This document shows positions 8,150 through 17,473 of a stretch of DNA of 47,784 bases, in pieces. Below the pieces are notes generated by a model. The model was not told the DNA's origin. It was given only the letters and a program-made list of their open reading frames with translations, and ran no database searches. Source of the stretch: an uncultured Eubacteriales bacterium (GTDB taxonomy: Bacteria; Bacillota; Clostridia; Lachnospirales; Lachnospiraceae); assembly GCA_900315015.1 (NCBI GenBank), contig OMXJ01000020.1, positions 1 through 47,784 on the forward strand, given 5' to 3'. Made by a program: the position numbers and the translations under genes. Numbering within the stretch: position 1 is the stretch's first letter; every line of letters starts with the position of its first letter.

Positions 8150-9532
8150 TCAAGCATATTCTTCTTTCAAGTATCTTCCACACTCTTCTACGAACTGCTT
8201 CATGGCTTCTCTTCCTGGAGCTCCCTTTGTATTTCTCTTATCTACACAGGTCTCCATCTTGATTGCCTCGTAAATGTCTTCTTCAAAGGCCGGGCATGCC
8301 TCTTTATAATCTTCCATTGAAAGATCATCAAGAGCGCAGTTCTTTTCTATGCACTTAAGTACAAGGCTTCCAATAATTCCATGTGCATCACGGAATGGGA
8401 TTCCATGCTCTACGAGATAATCTGCTGCATCTGTTGCGTTTGTAAAGCCCATTGCTGCTGACTTTCTCATTCTTGCGTCATTGAATTTTGCTGTTGATAT
8501 CATTCCATTAAAGAGCATTATGCAGCCCTTTACTGTATCTATTGCATCAAATACGCCTTCCTTATCTTCCTGCATGTCCTTATTATAGGCAAGAGGAATT
8601 CCCTTCATGGTTGTAAGAAGGCCCATTAAGGCGCCATATACTCTTCCTGTCTTTCCACGGATAAGCTCTGCAATATCCGGGTTCTTTTTCTGTGGCATGA
8701 TCGAACTTCCTGTTGAATAGGAATCGTCAAGCTCTATAAATTTATATTCATTTGAATTCCAAAGGATTATTTCCTCTGAGAATCTTGATAAATGCATCAT
8801 TATGATTGAAAGTGCGTCTAAAAACTCAATGAGATAATCTCTATCTGATACTGAATCCATGCTATTATTGGTTGCACTGTCAAAATCAAGAAGTGAAGCT
8901 GTATATTCTCTATCAAGTGGGTAAGTTGTTCCTGCAAGAGCTCCTGCACCAAGAGGACAGGTATTCATTCTCTTTCTGATATCTGTCAAACGGCTTCTGT
9001 CACGTTTAAACATTTCAAAATATGCTCCTACATGGTGAGATAAAGTAACCGGCTGAGCCTTCTGAAGGTGAGTAAAGCCTGGCATATAGGTCTCCTGATT
9101 TTCATCTATTATCTTATAAAGGGTCTTCATAAGAGTATAGAGAACTTCCTTTACTTCATCTACTTCGTCTCTTGTATAGAGCTTCATGTCAAGAGCTACC
9201 TGGTCGTTACGGCTTCTTCCTGTATGAAGTTTCTTTCCTGTTGCTCCGATTCTTTCTATAAGGTTTGCTTCTACGAAGGTATGGATATCCTCATAAGTAT
9301 CATCTATTTCAAGCTTTCCGCTTTCTACATCTGCAAGTATGCCATCAAGGCAGGCAATGATTTCATCTCTTTCTGCCTCTGTAAGGATTCCCTGTTTTGC
9401 AAGCATTGTAACATGCGCCTTTGATCCACGTATATCCTGCTTATAGAACTTCTGGTCAAAGGATATCGATGCATTAAAATTATCTACGAGTTTATTTTCT
9501 TCCTTTGTAAAACGTCCGCCCCAGAGCTTCAT
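8150..9532 (-). CDS. argH: Argininosuccinate lyase
   Basis: This 460-residue protein has the full family length. The N-terminus MKLWGGRF is nearly diagnostic, and the fumarase-superfamily signature GSSIMPQKKNPD (about residue 280) carries the catalytic serine loop. HTGRSRNDQVA and TYPLDRE are also conserved. It splits argininosuccinate into arginine and fumarate, the last step of arginine synthesis. No argG or other arg gene is adjacent. GGAGG lies 8 bases before the start. The 58-base gap to glnS upstream has no clear terminator, so both may share a transcript. Confidence 0.97.
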   Translation of the reverse strand: MKLWGGRFTKEENKLVDNFNASISFDQKFYKQDIRGSKAHVTMLAKQGILTEAERDEIIACLDGILADVESGKLEIDDTYEDIHTFVEANLIERIGATGKKLHTGRSRNDQVALDMKLYTRDEVDEVKEVLYTLMKTLYKIIDENQETYMPGFTHLQKAQPVTLSHHVGAYFEMFKRDRSRLTDIRKRMNTCPLGAGALAGTTYPLDREYTASLLDFDSATNNSMDSVSDRDYLIEFLDALSIIMMHLSRFSEEIILWNSNEYKFIELDDSYSTGSSIMPQKKNPDIAELIRGKTGRVYGALMGLLTTMKGIPLAYNKDMQEDKEGVFDAIDTVKGCIMLFNGMISTAKFNDARMRKSAAMGFTNATDAADYLVEHGIPFRDAHGIIGSLVLKCIEKNCALDDLSMEDYKEACPAFEEDIYEAIKMETCVDKRNTKGAPGREAMKQFVEECGRYLKEEYA

Positions 9533-9590
9533 TCTTATTTCCTCCTGATTTAACTTATATAAATATTGTACAAGCTATAGAAGCTTTTCT

Positions 9591-11270
9591 TTATACGCCT
9601 GGCTTGTAGCTGCTCTTAAGTGAACAGATTCTATTAAATACGAGATGATCAGCTGTTGTATCCTTATAATCTACTGTAAAGAAACCATTTCTTAAGAACT
9701 GGAAGCTTTCATATGGCTTCGCATCCTTTATGGCTGCTTCTACATAGCAGTTGTCCTTTACTGTGATGGAATTTGGATTTAAATTCATGCTTCCATCCTC
9801 TTCATTATATACGCCCTTTTCTTCATCGATAAGGTTCTCGTAAAGGCGTGCTGTTGTCTTTACTGCTGTGTCCTGATGTACCCAGTGGATGGTGCCCTTT
9901 ACCTTTCTTCCTGTAAAACCGCTTCCGCTCTTAGTTTCTGGATCGTAGGTCGCATATACCTTTGTAACATTGCCATTTTCGTCCGTCTCATAATCAGTAC
10001 ACTTTACAAAGTAAGCATTCATTAATCTGACTTCATTGCCTGGATAAAGTCTGAAATACTTCTTTGGTGGCTCGATCATGAAATCATCACGCTCGATATA
10101 AAGCTTCTTTCCAAAGGTCATTTCTCTTTCACCCATTGCTTCATTTTCTGGATTATTTGATGCTGTAAGCTTTTCTGTCTGATCATCAGGGTAATTGGTA
10201 ATGATGAGCTCTATTGGGTCTACTACTGCCATTACTCTCTTTGCCTTGAGCTTTAAGTCTTCTCTAATGCAATATTCAAGAAGTGCATAATCACTTACGC
10301 TGTTTGCCTTTGAGATACCTGAAAGCTTTACGAACTGACGGAGTGATTCCGGGGTAAAGCCGCGGCGGCGGAGCGCACTGATTGTAACAAGTCTTGGATC
10401 GTCCCAGCCATCTACTACTTTATCCTCTACAAGCTTTTTGATGTAACGCTTTCCTGTGACTACGTTCTTTAAGTAAAGCTTTGCAAATTCTATCTGCTTT
10501 GGAGGATTTGCATATTCAAGTTCATTTACTACCCAGTTGTATAACGGACGATGATCCTCGAATTCGAGCGTACAGATTGAGTGAGTAACTCCCTCTGTTG
10601 CATCTTCGATTGGGTGTGCAAAATCGTACATTGGATAGATGCACCACTTATTTCCTGTGTTATGATGCTCCATGCGCGCAATACGGTAGATGATAGGATC
10701 ACGCATATTTATGTTTGGTGATGCCATATCTATCTTTGCACGAAGTACCTTTGATCCATCTGGGAATTCTCCATTTTTCATTCTTTCGAATAAATCAAGA
10801 TTTTCCTCTATACTTCTGTCTCTATATGGGCTATTCTTTCCTGGCTCTGTAAGAGTTCCACGATATTCACGGATTTCATCTGCTGTAAGGTCGCAGACAA
10901 AGGCCTTTCCCTTCTTTATAAGCTTTACTGCTGCCTCATACATTATATCAAAGTAATCTGATGCAAAATAGATCTTATCTCCAAAATCAGCACCAAGCCA
11001 CTTTACATCCTCTACAATAGATTTTACAAATTCTGTCTTTTCCTTCATTGGATTTGTGTCGTCAAATCTGAGATTGAAGGTACCATTATATTCCTCAGCA
11101 AGACCTGAATTAAGGATTATTGACTTTGCATGTCCAATATGAAGATAGCCATTTGGCTCTGGTGGGAAACGTGTCACTACCTTTTGACACTTTCCTTCCT
11201 TTATGTCTTCGTCAATTATTTCTTCTATAAAATTCTTTGATTCATTTACATTCTTAATTTCTTCTGCCAT
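9591..11270 (-). CDS. glnS: Glutaminyl-tRNA synthetase
   Basis: This 559-residue class I synthetase begins with [16 protein letters not shown], where HIGH is at 44-47, followed by [13 protein letters not shown]. It has the C-terminal anticodon-binding beta barrels typical of GlnRS rather than of bacterial GluRS. The second catalytic loop reads VTGKRYIKK where many relatives have a MSKRK (KMSKS-like) sequence; the lysine after Arg is kept. The enzyme charges tRNA-Gln directly; whether the cell also has GatCAB cannot be seen here. GAGG lies 8 bases before the ATG. tRNA-Pro is the next feature upstream on the same strand. Confidence 0.95.
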   Translation of the reverse strand: MAEEIKNVNESKNFIEEIIDEDIKEGKCQKVVTRFPPEPNGYLHIGHAKSIILNSGLAEEYNGTFNLRFDDTNPMKEKTEFVKSIVEDVKWLGADFGDKIYFASDYFDIMYEAAVKLIKKGKAFVCDLTADEIREYRGTLTEPGKNSPYRDRSIEENLDLFERMKNGEFPDGSKVLRAKIDMASPNINMRDPIIYRIARMEHHNTGNKWCIYPMYDFAHPIEDATEGVTHSICTLEFEDHRPLYNWVVNELEYANPPKQIEFAKLYLKNVVTGKRYIKKLVEDKVVDGWDDPRLVTISALRRRGFTPESLRQFVKLSGISKANSVSDYALLEYCIREDLKLKAKRVMAVVDPIELIITNYPDDQTEKLTASNNPENEAMGEREMTFGKKLYIERDDFMIEPPKKYFRLYPGNEVRLMNAYFVKCTDYETDENGNVTKVYATYDPETKSGSGFTGRKVKGTIHWVHQDTAVKTTARLYENLIDEEKGVYNEEDGSMNLNPNSITVKDNCYVEAAIKDAKPYESFQFLRNGFFTVDYKDTTADHLVFNRICSLKSSYKPGV

Positions 11271-11367
11271 AAGTACTTCCTCTCAAATTTTTAATACGAT
11301 TTTTTACACTACGATAATAAGACATAATAGACATGCCCAATACTTAAAAATACCATAATATAACAAA

Positions 11368-11441
11368 TCGGTGCGACAGGATTCGAACCTGCGGCCTCTG
11401 CGTCCCGAACGCAGCGCTCTACCAAACTGAGCCACGCACCG
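11368..11441 (-). tRNA. tRNA-Pro(CGG)
   Basis: Acceptor arms CGGTGCG/CGCACCG with discriminator A; anticodon stem CTGCG/CGCAG around loop TTCGGGA give anticodon CGG, decoding CCG. The T loop is TTCGAAT. The 3' CCA is not encoded. Confidence 0.95.
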
Positions 11442-11450
11442 TTGCGCCTT

Positions 11451-11479
11451 ATTTTAAACCCATACAGAGATTTTGTCAA
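11451..11479 (-). promoter_or_regulatory. Promoter of tRNA-Pro
   Basis: Minus strand TTGACA (11474-11479), 17 bases, TAAAAT (11451-11456), 10 bases before the tRNA 5' end. The AT-rich stretch 11480-11640 upstream shows no further gene. Confidence 0.8.
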
Positions 11480-11643
11480 GTTCTCTTTACTAAATAAAGC
11501 CCTGACCTTTGCTGGTATTTTTTTTAAGATGCAGTAGCTTTGCTTTTTTTAAAAAGACGCATTTTTATTTTTTTGATTATTTAAATTACTTTTTTGAATT
11601 TTTACCTGTTTTTTTTAATACGGAAATTTTACGTTTAAGATGC

Positions 11644-11746
11644 TTTCTTATATTGCAGTTATTAGCTTTTTAGGTCTCTTTCCTATTATACGGTTATTAC
11701 CTTTTTAGTTCCCTTTCCTATTTTACGGTTATTATCTTTTTAGGAC
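11644..11746 (-). repeat. Three tandem copies (35 bp) of the rnfB 3' end
   Basis: Copies lie at 11714-11746 (overlapping the last rnfB codons and stop), 11679-11713 and 11644-11678. The first two share the block TACGGTTATTANCTTTTTAG; the outer copy is more diverged. Read on the minus strand, each resembles the end of rnfB (codons for PKKIITVK) with its stop region. Confidence 0.85.
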
Positions 11747-12542
11747 ATTTTTCTGCACATTTTCCGCATCTTGTACACTTTTCATAGTCGATATGAGCTA
11801 CTGCGTCTTCTACATGGATTGCATCAAATTCACAGTTCTTTTCGCAGATCTTGCATGCTATGCAGCCTGCACTACAGGCCTTCATTACTGCAGGACCCAG
11901 GTCATAAGATGCGCACTGTACCTTCATCTTTGCACTTTCTGGAACCAGCTCTATAAGGTGCTGAGGACATTCAAGCACACACTGCCCGCAGGCTACACAT
12001 TTTTCAGTGTCTACCTTTGCTATTCCATCAACTATATGGATTGCATCGAACTGACATGCCTTTACACAGCTTCCTAGTCCAAGACAGCCATAGCTGCAGG
12101 CTTTATCTCCTCCGCCTGGTACAAGCTTTGCCATTTTACAATCCTGGATTCCGTCATAATTATACTTTCTTACCACCTTCTCACAGGTTCCTGCACATTT
12201 TACAAAGGCTACCTTTCTTTCAGCCGCCTCTGCTGATACGCCCATTATTTCTGCTATTTTCTGATGAATTTCCTTACTGGCTACAGGGCAGGCATTTGCC
12301 GGCGCTTTTCCTTCTGCTATTGCCTTTGCGCAGTCATCACAGCCTGCATATCCGCAGCCACCGCAGTTATTTCCAGGAAGCTCATCTCTTACCTTTAATT
12401 CCTTTTCATCGACCTTGACAGCAAAGACCTTTCCGGCAAGTCCTAATAGTATTCCTACTACAAGACCTATCACTCCTACTACTAGAGCCGCAGTCCCCAC
12501 CATCTTCATGTCAATGGCCAAAATCATTATATTATAAACCAT
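11718..12542 (-). CDS. rnfB: Rnf complex subunit B, polyferredoxin
   Basis: This 274-residue subunit has an N-terminal membrane anchor (GTAALVVGVIGLVVGILLGL) followed by the four-Cys cluster region CGGCGYAGCDDC with a later CPVA. After it come several [4Fe-4S] sites: CAGTC with CSYGCLGLGSC, CVACGQCVLECP, CSAGCIACKICEKNC and CTRCGKCAEKCP. RnfB is the likely entry point for electrons from reduced ferredoxin into the membrane complex. It is the last gene of the operon, as in Clostridium and Acetobacterium. GGAG lies 7 bases before the start. Its 3' end is repeated twice downstream. Confidence 0.97.
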   Translation of the reverse strand: MVYNIMILAIDMKMVGTAALVVGVIGLVVGILLGLAGKVFAVKVDEKELKVRDELPGNNCGGCGYAGCDDCAKAIAEGKAPANACPVASKEIHQKIAEIMGVSAEAAERKVAFVKCAGTCEKVVRKYNYDGIQDCKMAKLVPGGGDKACSYGCLGLGSCVKACQFDAIHIVDGIAKVDTEKCVACGQCVLECPQHLIELVPESAKMKVQCASYDLGPAVMKACSAGCIACKICEKNCEFDAIHVEDAVAHIDYEKCTRCGKCAEKCPKKIITVK

Positions 12543-12632
12543 ACAAATTCTCCATTCACTTCATGCTGCTAATCTTTCCATATGCAGCCCATACCTTCAG
12601 GGCTTTTAGCCTGAAACATATTTGCCATTGCG

Positions 12633-12738
12633 GTATTCCTAAAAACACCAATTGCAATAGTCTTTATAGTATTTCTAAAAACAACGATTGCAATAGTCCT
12701 TACAGTATTCCTGAAAAGCCACAGAATGCAATTGCCAT
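12633..12738 (-). repeat. Three tandem copies (36 bp) of the rnfA 3' end
   Basis: Copies start at 12633, 12669 and 12705 (exact 36-base period). The copy at 12705 is the real end of rnfA (AIAFCGFSGIL then stop); the two others lie in the rnfA-rnfB gap. Shared blocks are GTATTCCT or GTATTTCT, AAAA and ATTGCAATAGTC or variants. Confidence 0.85.
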
Positions 12739-13275
12739 AAGCGCTCCTGTTACTAATACTATTGGAGAGCCCTTTACATTCTTTAGTATCGGTGCATCCT
12801 CAAGATGCTCTCTAATTGAAGCCATGATTACTATTGCTATGCAAAAACCTACTGAGGTTCCTATTCCATTCACCACTGCCTGAAGAAGATTATAGCCTTC
12901 ATCTACGTTTGTGATTGCTGTTCCAAGTACGCAGCAATTGGTTGTTATAAGAGGCAGATATACTCCAAGTGCCTTATAAAGAGATGGTACGTTCTTTTTT
13001 AAGAACATTTCGATAAGCTGAACCAGTGCTGCTATTACTACGATGAATACTATGGTATTCATATATTCAAGCCCTGTTTTTACTAATACGAATTTGTAGA
13101 TAAGTGCTGTTAAAAAGGAGCTTAGGGTTACTACAAATATGATGGCTGCTCCCATTCCTGCTGCCGTCTTTATCTTCTTTGATACTCCAAGGAATGGACA
13201 TATTCCAAGGAAACGGCTGAGCACTACGTTATTTACGAAGGCTGTAGATATTAAAATCACTAGTAATTCTTTCAT
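12700..13275 (-). CDS. rnfA: Rnf complex subunit A, membrane protein
   Basis: This 191-residue protein has six predicted membrane segments. NNVVLSRFLGICPFLGVSK and ITTNCCVLGTA carry the two conserved cysteines that in the Rnf/Nqr family bind an intramembrane [2Fe-2S] cluster together with RnfE. Its start overlaps the rnfE stop by four bases (ATGA). A 157-base gap filled mainly by repeats of its own 3' end separates it from rnfB. Confidence 0.97.
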   Translation of the reverse strand: MKELLVILISTAFVNNVVLSRFLGICPFLGVSKKIKTAAGMGAAIIFVVTLSSFLTALIYKFVLVKTGLEYMNTIVFIVVIAALVQLIEMFLKKNVPSLYKALGVYLPLITTNCCVLGTAITNVDEGYNLLQAVVNGIGTSVGFCIAIVIMASIREHLEDAPILKNVKGSPIVLVTGALMAIAFCGFSGIL

Positions 13276-14231
13276 TTATTATCTCCTTCCTCCGTTTTAT
13301 TTTCAGCTAGCTTTTCTGCTGCCTTACTGTCTGCTGGCTTTTCTTCCGTCTTGCTTTCGGCTGGCTTTCCTGCTGCCTTACTGTCTGCTGGCTTTTCTTC
13401 CATCTTACTTTCGGCTGGCTTTCCTGCTGCCTTACTTTCTGCTGCCTTTGCAGCCTTTGCAGCTGCAGCCGCCTTCGCCTTTTCTGCTAGGGCTGCCTTT
13501 CTTTCAGCTTCTCTTTTTTCTGCTGCCTGCTCTATCAATAAATGATTTTTCTCGTAAGCAAGACCTGCACAGCTCATGCAATTTCCATTGCATTCAAGGC
13601 CTTCTCTTTTTTCTTTGTCACACTCTTCTACATTCGTTGCACTTGGTGCATTGAATTTATTCTGAAGTCCTGTAAGGAGTGCTAATACAAGGAAAGCCCC
13701 TGGTGCCATTACAAATATTGAAATCGGCTGATATGAGTCAGGCATTACTCTAAAACCAAAGAGCTCTCCTGCTCCTAATAATTCTCTTACCATTCCGATA
13801 AGGGTTATTCCTATTGTAAAGCCTATTCCCATTCCGATTCCATCAAAGAAGGATGGAAACACTGGATTTTTATAAGCATAGGATTCTGCTCTTCCAAGAA
13901 TTATGCAGTTTACTACGATTAGAGGAATATATATACCAAGAGTTTTATTAAGCTCTGGCAGATATGCCCCAAGAAGCATCTGCACTAAGGTAACAAAGCT
14001 TGCTACAATTACTATGAAGGCCGGCATTCTTACCTTATCTGGTATTACTTTTCTGAGCATTGATATAAGAAGATTTGACATTGCAAGTACCGCCGTCGTA
14101 CAAAGTCCCATTGATATGCCGTTCATGGCCGAGGTGGTTATGGCCAGTGTCGGACACATTCCGAGCATGAGCACGAAGGTAGGATTTTCCTTTACAACGC
14201 CGTTCACTATTCTTTCGACGCATTTATTCAT
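13272..14231 (-). CDS. rnfE: Rnf complex subunit E with Cys motif and charged C-terminal extension
   Basis: The first about 205 residues are a normal RnfE: multi-pass membrane protein with the conserved Cys segments GMCPTLAI and IVVNCIILGRAE, half of the RnfA/E iron-sulfur core. An extension of about 115 residues follows. It opens with a CNGNCMSCAG motif and continues as an Ala/Lys/Glu-rich helix ending in nearly three 18-residue repeats of the type SKAAGKPAESKTEEKPAD. The extension is expected to lie in the cytoplasm, but this is inferred. An ATG six bases further upstream is only one base from the GGAG, so the ATG at 14231 (7-base gap) is chosen. It overlaps both neighbouring genes by translational coupling. 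Confidence 0.93.
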   Translation of the reverse strand: MNKCVERIVNGVVKENPTFVLMLGMCPTLAITTSAMNGISMGLCTTAVLAMSNLLISMLRKVIPDKVRMPAFIVIVASFVTLVQMLLGAYLPELNKTLGIYIPLIVVNCIILGRAESYAYKNPVFPSFFDGIGMGIGFTIGITLIGMVRELLGAGELFGFRVMPDSYQPISIFVMAPGAFLVLALLTGLQNKFNAPSATNVEECDKEKREGLECNGNCMSCAGLAYEKNHLLIEQAAEKREAERKAALAEKAKAAAAAKAAKAAESKAAGKPAESKMEEKPADSKAAGKPAESKTEEKPADSKAAEKLAENKTEEGDNK

Positions 14232-14233
14232 AA

Positions 14234-14950
14234 TCATTCTCCGATCTTTGATACAAAGGTTATTCCTGCATTTACTGAATTAGTAACCGCTCTTGTACTG
14301 ATTGTGGCACCGCTTATTGAGTCTATCACATTATCCTCTGTGCTCGCTGCTCCGGTTCCATCCTTTGTATATACTACAGAATCACTTTTTATTCCCTTAA
14401 ACTGATCCTTGAACCAAGTCTCGTCTGCTCTCATTCCAAGGCCCGGGGATTCCGCAAGTGTAGTGAAGGCTATTCCCTTTATTTCTCCTTCAAGACTGAT
14501 TCCAAGTGCTAATGTGATTTTTCCGCCATAGCCCTTTGAATTAGTTATTAATATGCAATAGCCAAGTACATTACCATCAGCGTCTACAGCTGTTGCTGCT
14601 TCGTCAATGGTAATATTCGATATTCCTGCAGCACTTAATATGCTCTCCTGATTATCTATGGCCTTCTTTAATTCTGCATTTACTTCAGCATTTATATCTG
14701 TATTTATGCTAAGTGCATCCGCATATACAGCCTTATAGGCATCCTGCTTTGCCTGCTCCTTAAGTTCTGCTATCCGGCCCTTTGTTAGTTCATTTACTAA
14801 ACCTAAAAGCACTGCAGCTACTAGCGTTATTACCATCAGGATAAGAGCGTCCTTTACTATGGAGGTGCCTCCTGCTGATTCTTTTTTTGCTTTTTCGGGC
14901 TTTATAGCATTTTTCTCTTTTACGACTGCCGCTGCTACATTTTGTTCCAT
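14234..14950 (-). CDS. rnfG: Rnf complex subunit G, FMN-binding
   Basis: This 238-residue protein has a charged cytoplasmic N-terminus, one membrane anchor (DALILMVITLVAAVLLGLV, about 34-52) and an extracytoplasmic FMN-binding domain. The motif SGATIST near residue 213 holds the threonine to which FMN is covalently attached by the Ftb/ApbE flavin transferase. TLAESPGLGMRAD is another family signature. It passes electrons between RnfD/E/A and RnfC in the ion-pumping path. Confidence 0.96.
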   Translation of the reverse strand: MEQNVAAAVVKEKNAIKPEKAKKESAGGTSIVKDALILMVITLVAAVLLGLVNELTKGRIAELKEQAKQDAYKAVYADALSINTDINAEVNAELKKAIDNQESILSAAGISNITIDEAATAVDADGNVLGYCILITNSKGYGGKITLALGISLEGEIKGIAFTTLAESPGLGMRADETWFKDQFKGIKSDSVVYTKDGTGAASTEDNVIDSISGATISTRAVTNSVNAGITFVSKIGE

Positions 14951-14990
14951 TTTATCCTCCTATTCTAGATGCTTCTAGATGCACTCTGCA

Positions 14991-15986
14991 TCAGTTACCT
15001 GCTGCCCTTTTATATGCTCTTTTTCCCGTTCCAAAGGCTTTAGGCATCGAGAATTTTTCTATTAGTGGAACTAAGATATTTGTAAAAATAATTGCATAGG
15101 AAACGCCCTCTGCTGAATTTCCATATATTCTAAATAAACCTGTAAGTAAGCCTAATATTACTGCAAATATAAATCTTCCCTTTGTTGTGACCGGGCTTGT
15201 AACATAATCTGTTGCCATGAAGAAGGCTCCAAGCATAAGGCCTCCTCCGAAGATTTCCTTTGCTATATAATCAATATCAAAGCCATGACCGCCAAATATA
15301 ACTACAAATATTACAAGGGTAATTATATAAGTAAAAGGAATTATCGGAGAGATTACCTTTTTAATGATCAGATAAAGTCCTCCAAGAATTAATAAGAAGG
15401 CACTTACCTCTCCTATTGTTCCTGCTGTTAAACCAAAAAACATATCAAAGAGCGATGCGTTTGCTAATTCACCGCCCTTTACTACTGCAAGCGGAGTAGC
15501 TCCGGATATTCCATCTATTCCAGAAGCACCATTTACAAATACATTGCCTTTTTCTACATTAAAATTTGTCATGATTCCTGCAAAGCTTATTACCAAAAAG
15601 CATCTTGCTCCAAGTGCAGGATTCATAAAGTTATAGCCTAGGCCTCCATAGAGCATTTTTACGACTACAATCGCAAATACCGAACCAAGAATCGGTATCC
15701 AGTAAGGTACTGACACCGGAAGGTTAAGTGCAAGGAGAAGGCCCGTTACAACTGCTGATGCCTCAAATGGATGCGGCTTTAATTTGAACAGCTTTATATA
15801 AGCATACTCTGTCACTACAGCTGTAGTGATACTTATCAGAATAATCATAAAAGCCCTGAATCCAAATCTGTATATTCCCCACAGTGTTGCAGGGAGAAGT
15901 GAAATTATTACATCTCTCATGAGAGAACGAGTAGTGACAGGGCTTCTGTCATGAGGTGATGATGATACATGAAGTAGCTTTGCCAT
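14991..15986 (-). CDS. rnfD: Rnf complex subunit D, membrane FMN protein
   Basis: This 331-residue multi-pass membrane protein belongs to the NqrB/RnfD family. SGATPLAVVK (about residue 160) contains the covalent-FMN threonine in the typical SGATPL context. NPALGARCFLV and TDYVTSPVTTKGR are conserved loops. It forms the main ion-translocating channel. Only two bases separate it from rnfC upstream. Confidence 0.97.
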   Translation of the reverse strand: MAKLLHVSSSPHDRSPVTTRSLMRDVIISLLPATLWGIYRFGFRAFMIILISITTAVVTEYAYIKLFKLKPHPFEASAVVTGLLLALNLPVSVPYWIPILGSVFAIVVVKMLYGGLGYNFMNPALGARCFLVISFAGIMTNFNVEKGNVFVNGASGIDGISGATPLAVVKGGELANASLFDMFFGLTAGTIGEVSAFLLILGGLYLIIKKVISPIIPFTYIITLVIFVVIFGGHGFDIDYIAKEIFGGGLMLGAFFMATDYVTSPVTTKGRFIFAVILGLLTGLFRIYGNSAEGVSYAIIFTNILVPLIEKFSMPKAFGTGKRAYKRAAGN

Positions 15987-15988
15987 CT

Positions 15989-17353
15989 CTAGTTCTCCTT
16001 TCCCGCCTCAGCTGCTTTTTTAGCTTCCTCGGCCTTTTTCTTATTATCGTCCATTACCGCTCTTCTCATCAGCTTGAAGCTCTGAGTAAGTGGTATTTTT
16101 GCTGGACACACATATGAGCACGATCCGCATTCACAGCATTCAAGTCCATCCATGCTTCTAAAAGCATCTACGTCCATTTTCTTTGCCGTTTTGTACATAA
16201 GTGTAGGAACAAGATTTTCAGGGCAGGCTGCTACACATCTGCCGCAGTGAATGCATGGTCCTGGTTCATATTCTGATACCTTGTCCTTTGACATCGTAAG
16301 AAGGGCTGAGCCTATTCTGGTAATAGGTACATCAAGTGAATACATGGCCTGTCCCATCATCGGTCCACCTGATATTATTTTTTCCGGCTCCTTCGTAAAG
16401 CCTCCAGCTTCTTCTAAAAGCTCTGAATATAAGGTTCCAACCCTTACCGCATAATTTCCAGGCTCTTTTATGCAGTCTCCTGTAACAGTAACTATTCTTC
16501 TTACTAATGGTCTATTGAAACGCACTGCATTATCTATAGCTATTACGGTATCTACATTATCTACTATGCAGCCTGCATCAGCAGGAAGCATCTTTGAATT
16601 TATTTCTCTTCCCGTAACCGCCTTTATAAGCATTCTTTCTGCACCCTCCGGGTACTTTGTCTTAAGAACAACTACAGAAATTTTATCTTCATCCTTTAAA
16701 AGCCCTTTTACGACCTTTACAGCCTCTGGCTTATTATTTTCTATTGCTATAATGCCCTTTGCATTTTTAAATAATGAAAGCATAATTTTAAGACCACCTA
16801 TTACATGCTCTGGTTCCTCTAAAAGCATGCGGTAGTCTGAGGTAAGATATGGTTCACATTCTGAACCATTTACTATGCAATAATCAATTTCATCCGGATT
16901 TTTTGGGGATAGCTTTACAGCCGTTGGAAAACCAGCACCGCCCATTCCTACTATGCCTGCATCGCTTACAATCTTCACTATTTCCTTAGCTGTAAGCTTA
17001 CTTACATCACGGTGCTTTCCAAAATTTTCAATTGAATCATATTTTTCATCATTACTGATAATAATGGACATACATTTGGTTCCATTTATCACAAGTCTCG
17101 GCTCTATTTTCTTTACCGTTCCTGACACAGAACTGATAATAGGTGCAGAAATAAAGCCTCCCGCCTCCGCTATCATCTGTCCGACCAACACCCGATCTCC
17201 TACCTTTACGATAGGCTTTGCAGGTGCCCCAATATGCTGCGATAATGGATACACAAGTTCACCCTTTGGCAGATAAGCTATCGTTTTTTTATCCATCGAA
17301 AGCTCTTTTCCTTCATAAGGATGAATGCCTCTTTTAAAAGTTGCTAATGACAT
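15989..17353 (-). CDS. rnfC: Rnf complex subunit C, NADH-binding Fe-S protein
   Basis: This 454-residue protein begins with the RnfC barrel-like segment (FKRGIHPYEGKELS), followed by the NADH/FMN-binding core with GMGGAGFPTAVKL and NGSECEPYLTSD. Two [4Fe-4S] motifs, CIHCGRCVAACP and CCECGSCSYVCP, lie near the C-terminus, which ends in a Lys/Ala-rich tail. It is the peripheral subunit that reduces NAD+ with electrons from ferredoxin. First gene of the operon; AAAGG lies 8 bases before the start. Confidence 0.97.
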   Translation of the reverse strand: MSLATFKRGIHPYEGKELSMDKKTIAYLPKGELVYPLSQHIGAPAKPIVKVGDRVLVGQMIAEAGGFISAPIISSVSGTVKKIEPRLVINGTKCMSIIISNDEKYDSIENFGKHRDVSKLTAKEIVKIVSDAGIVGMGGAGFPTAVKLSPKNPDEIDYCIVNGSECEPYLTSDYRMLLEEPEHVIGGLKIMLSLFKNAKGIIAIENNKPEAVKVVKGLLKDEDKISVVVLKTKYPEGAERMLIKAVTGREINSKMLPADAGCIVDNVDTVIAIDNAVRFNRPLVRRIVTVTGDCIKEPGNYAVRVGTLYSELLEEAGGFTKEPEKIISGGPMMGQAMYSLDVPITRIGSALLTMSKDKVSEYEPGPCIHCGRCVAACPENLVPTLMYKTAKKMDVDAFRSMDGLECCECGSCSYVCPAKIPLTQSFKLMRRAVMDDNKKKAEEAKKAAEAGKEN

Positions 17354-17398
17354 ACATCAAACCTTTCTATTTCGTAAATTCAGCCACTAATTTACCTT

Positions 17399-17429
17399 CC
17401 AATAAGCAGCTTCTCCTTCTGCTTATTGG
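17399..17429 (-). promoter_or_regulatory. Perfect stem-loop in the 5' leader of the rnf operon
   Basis: Arms CCAATAAGCAG and CTGCTTATTGG (11 bp, no mismatch) enclose the loop AAGGAGAAG, itself SD-like. It lies between the promoter at 17443-17471 and the rnfC start, and no T run follows, so it is not a plain terminator. It may act on RNA stability or on protein binding. Confidence 0.7.
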
Positions 17430-17442
17430 CATAATCCTACTT

Positions 17443-17471
17443 ATTATATCATTTTTTTATACATTTAGCAA
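17443..17471 (-). promoter_or_regulatory. Promoter of the rnfCDGEAB operon
   Basis: Minus strand TTGCTA (17466-17471), 17 bases, TATAAT (17443-17448), about 90 bases before rnfC. The -35 box sits only three bases beyond the T run of the upstream terminator. Confidence 0.75.
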
Positions 17472-17473
17472 TG

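Noticed and set aside
11271-11367. T-box or other riboswitch before glnS
   Set aside because: The leader is too short and lacks the T-box motif and any antiterminator/terminator pair.
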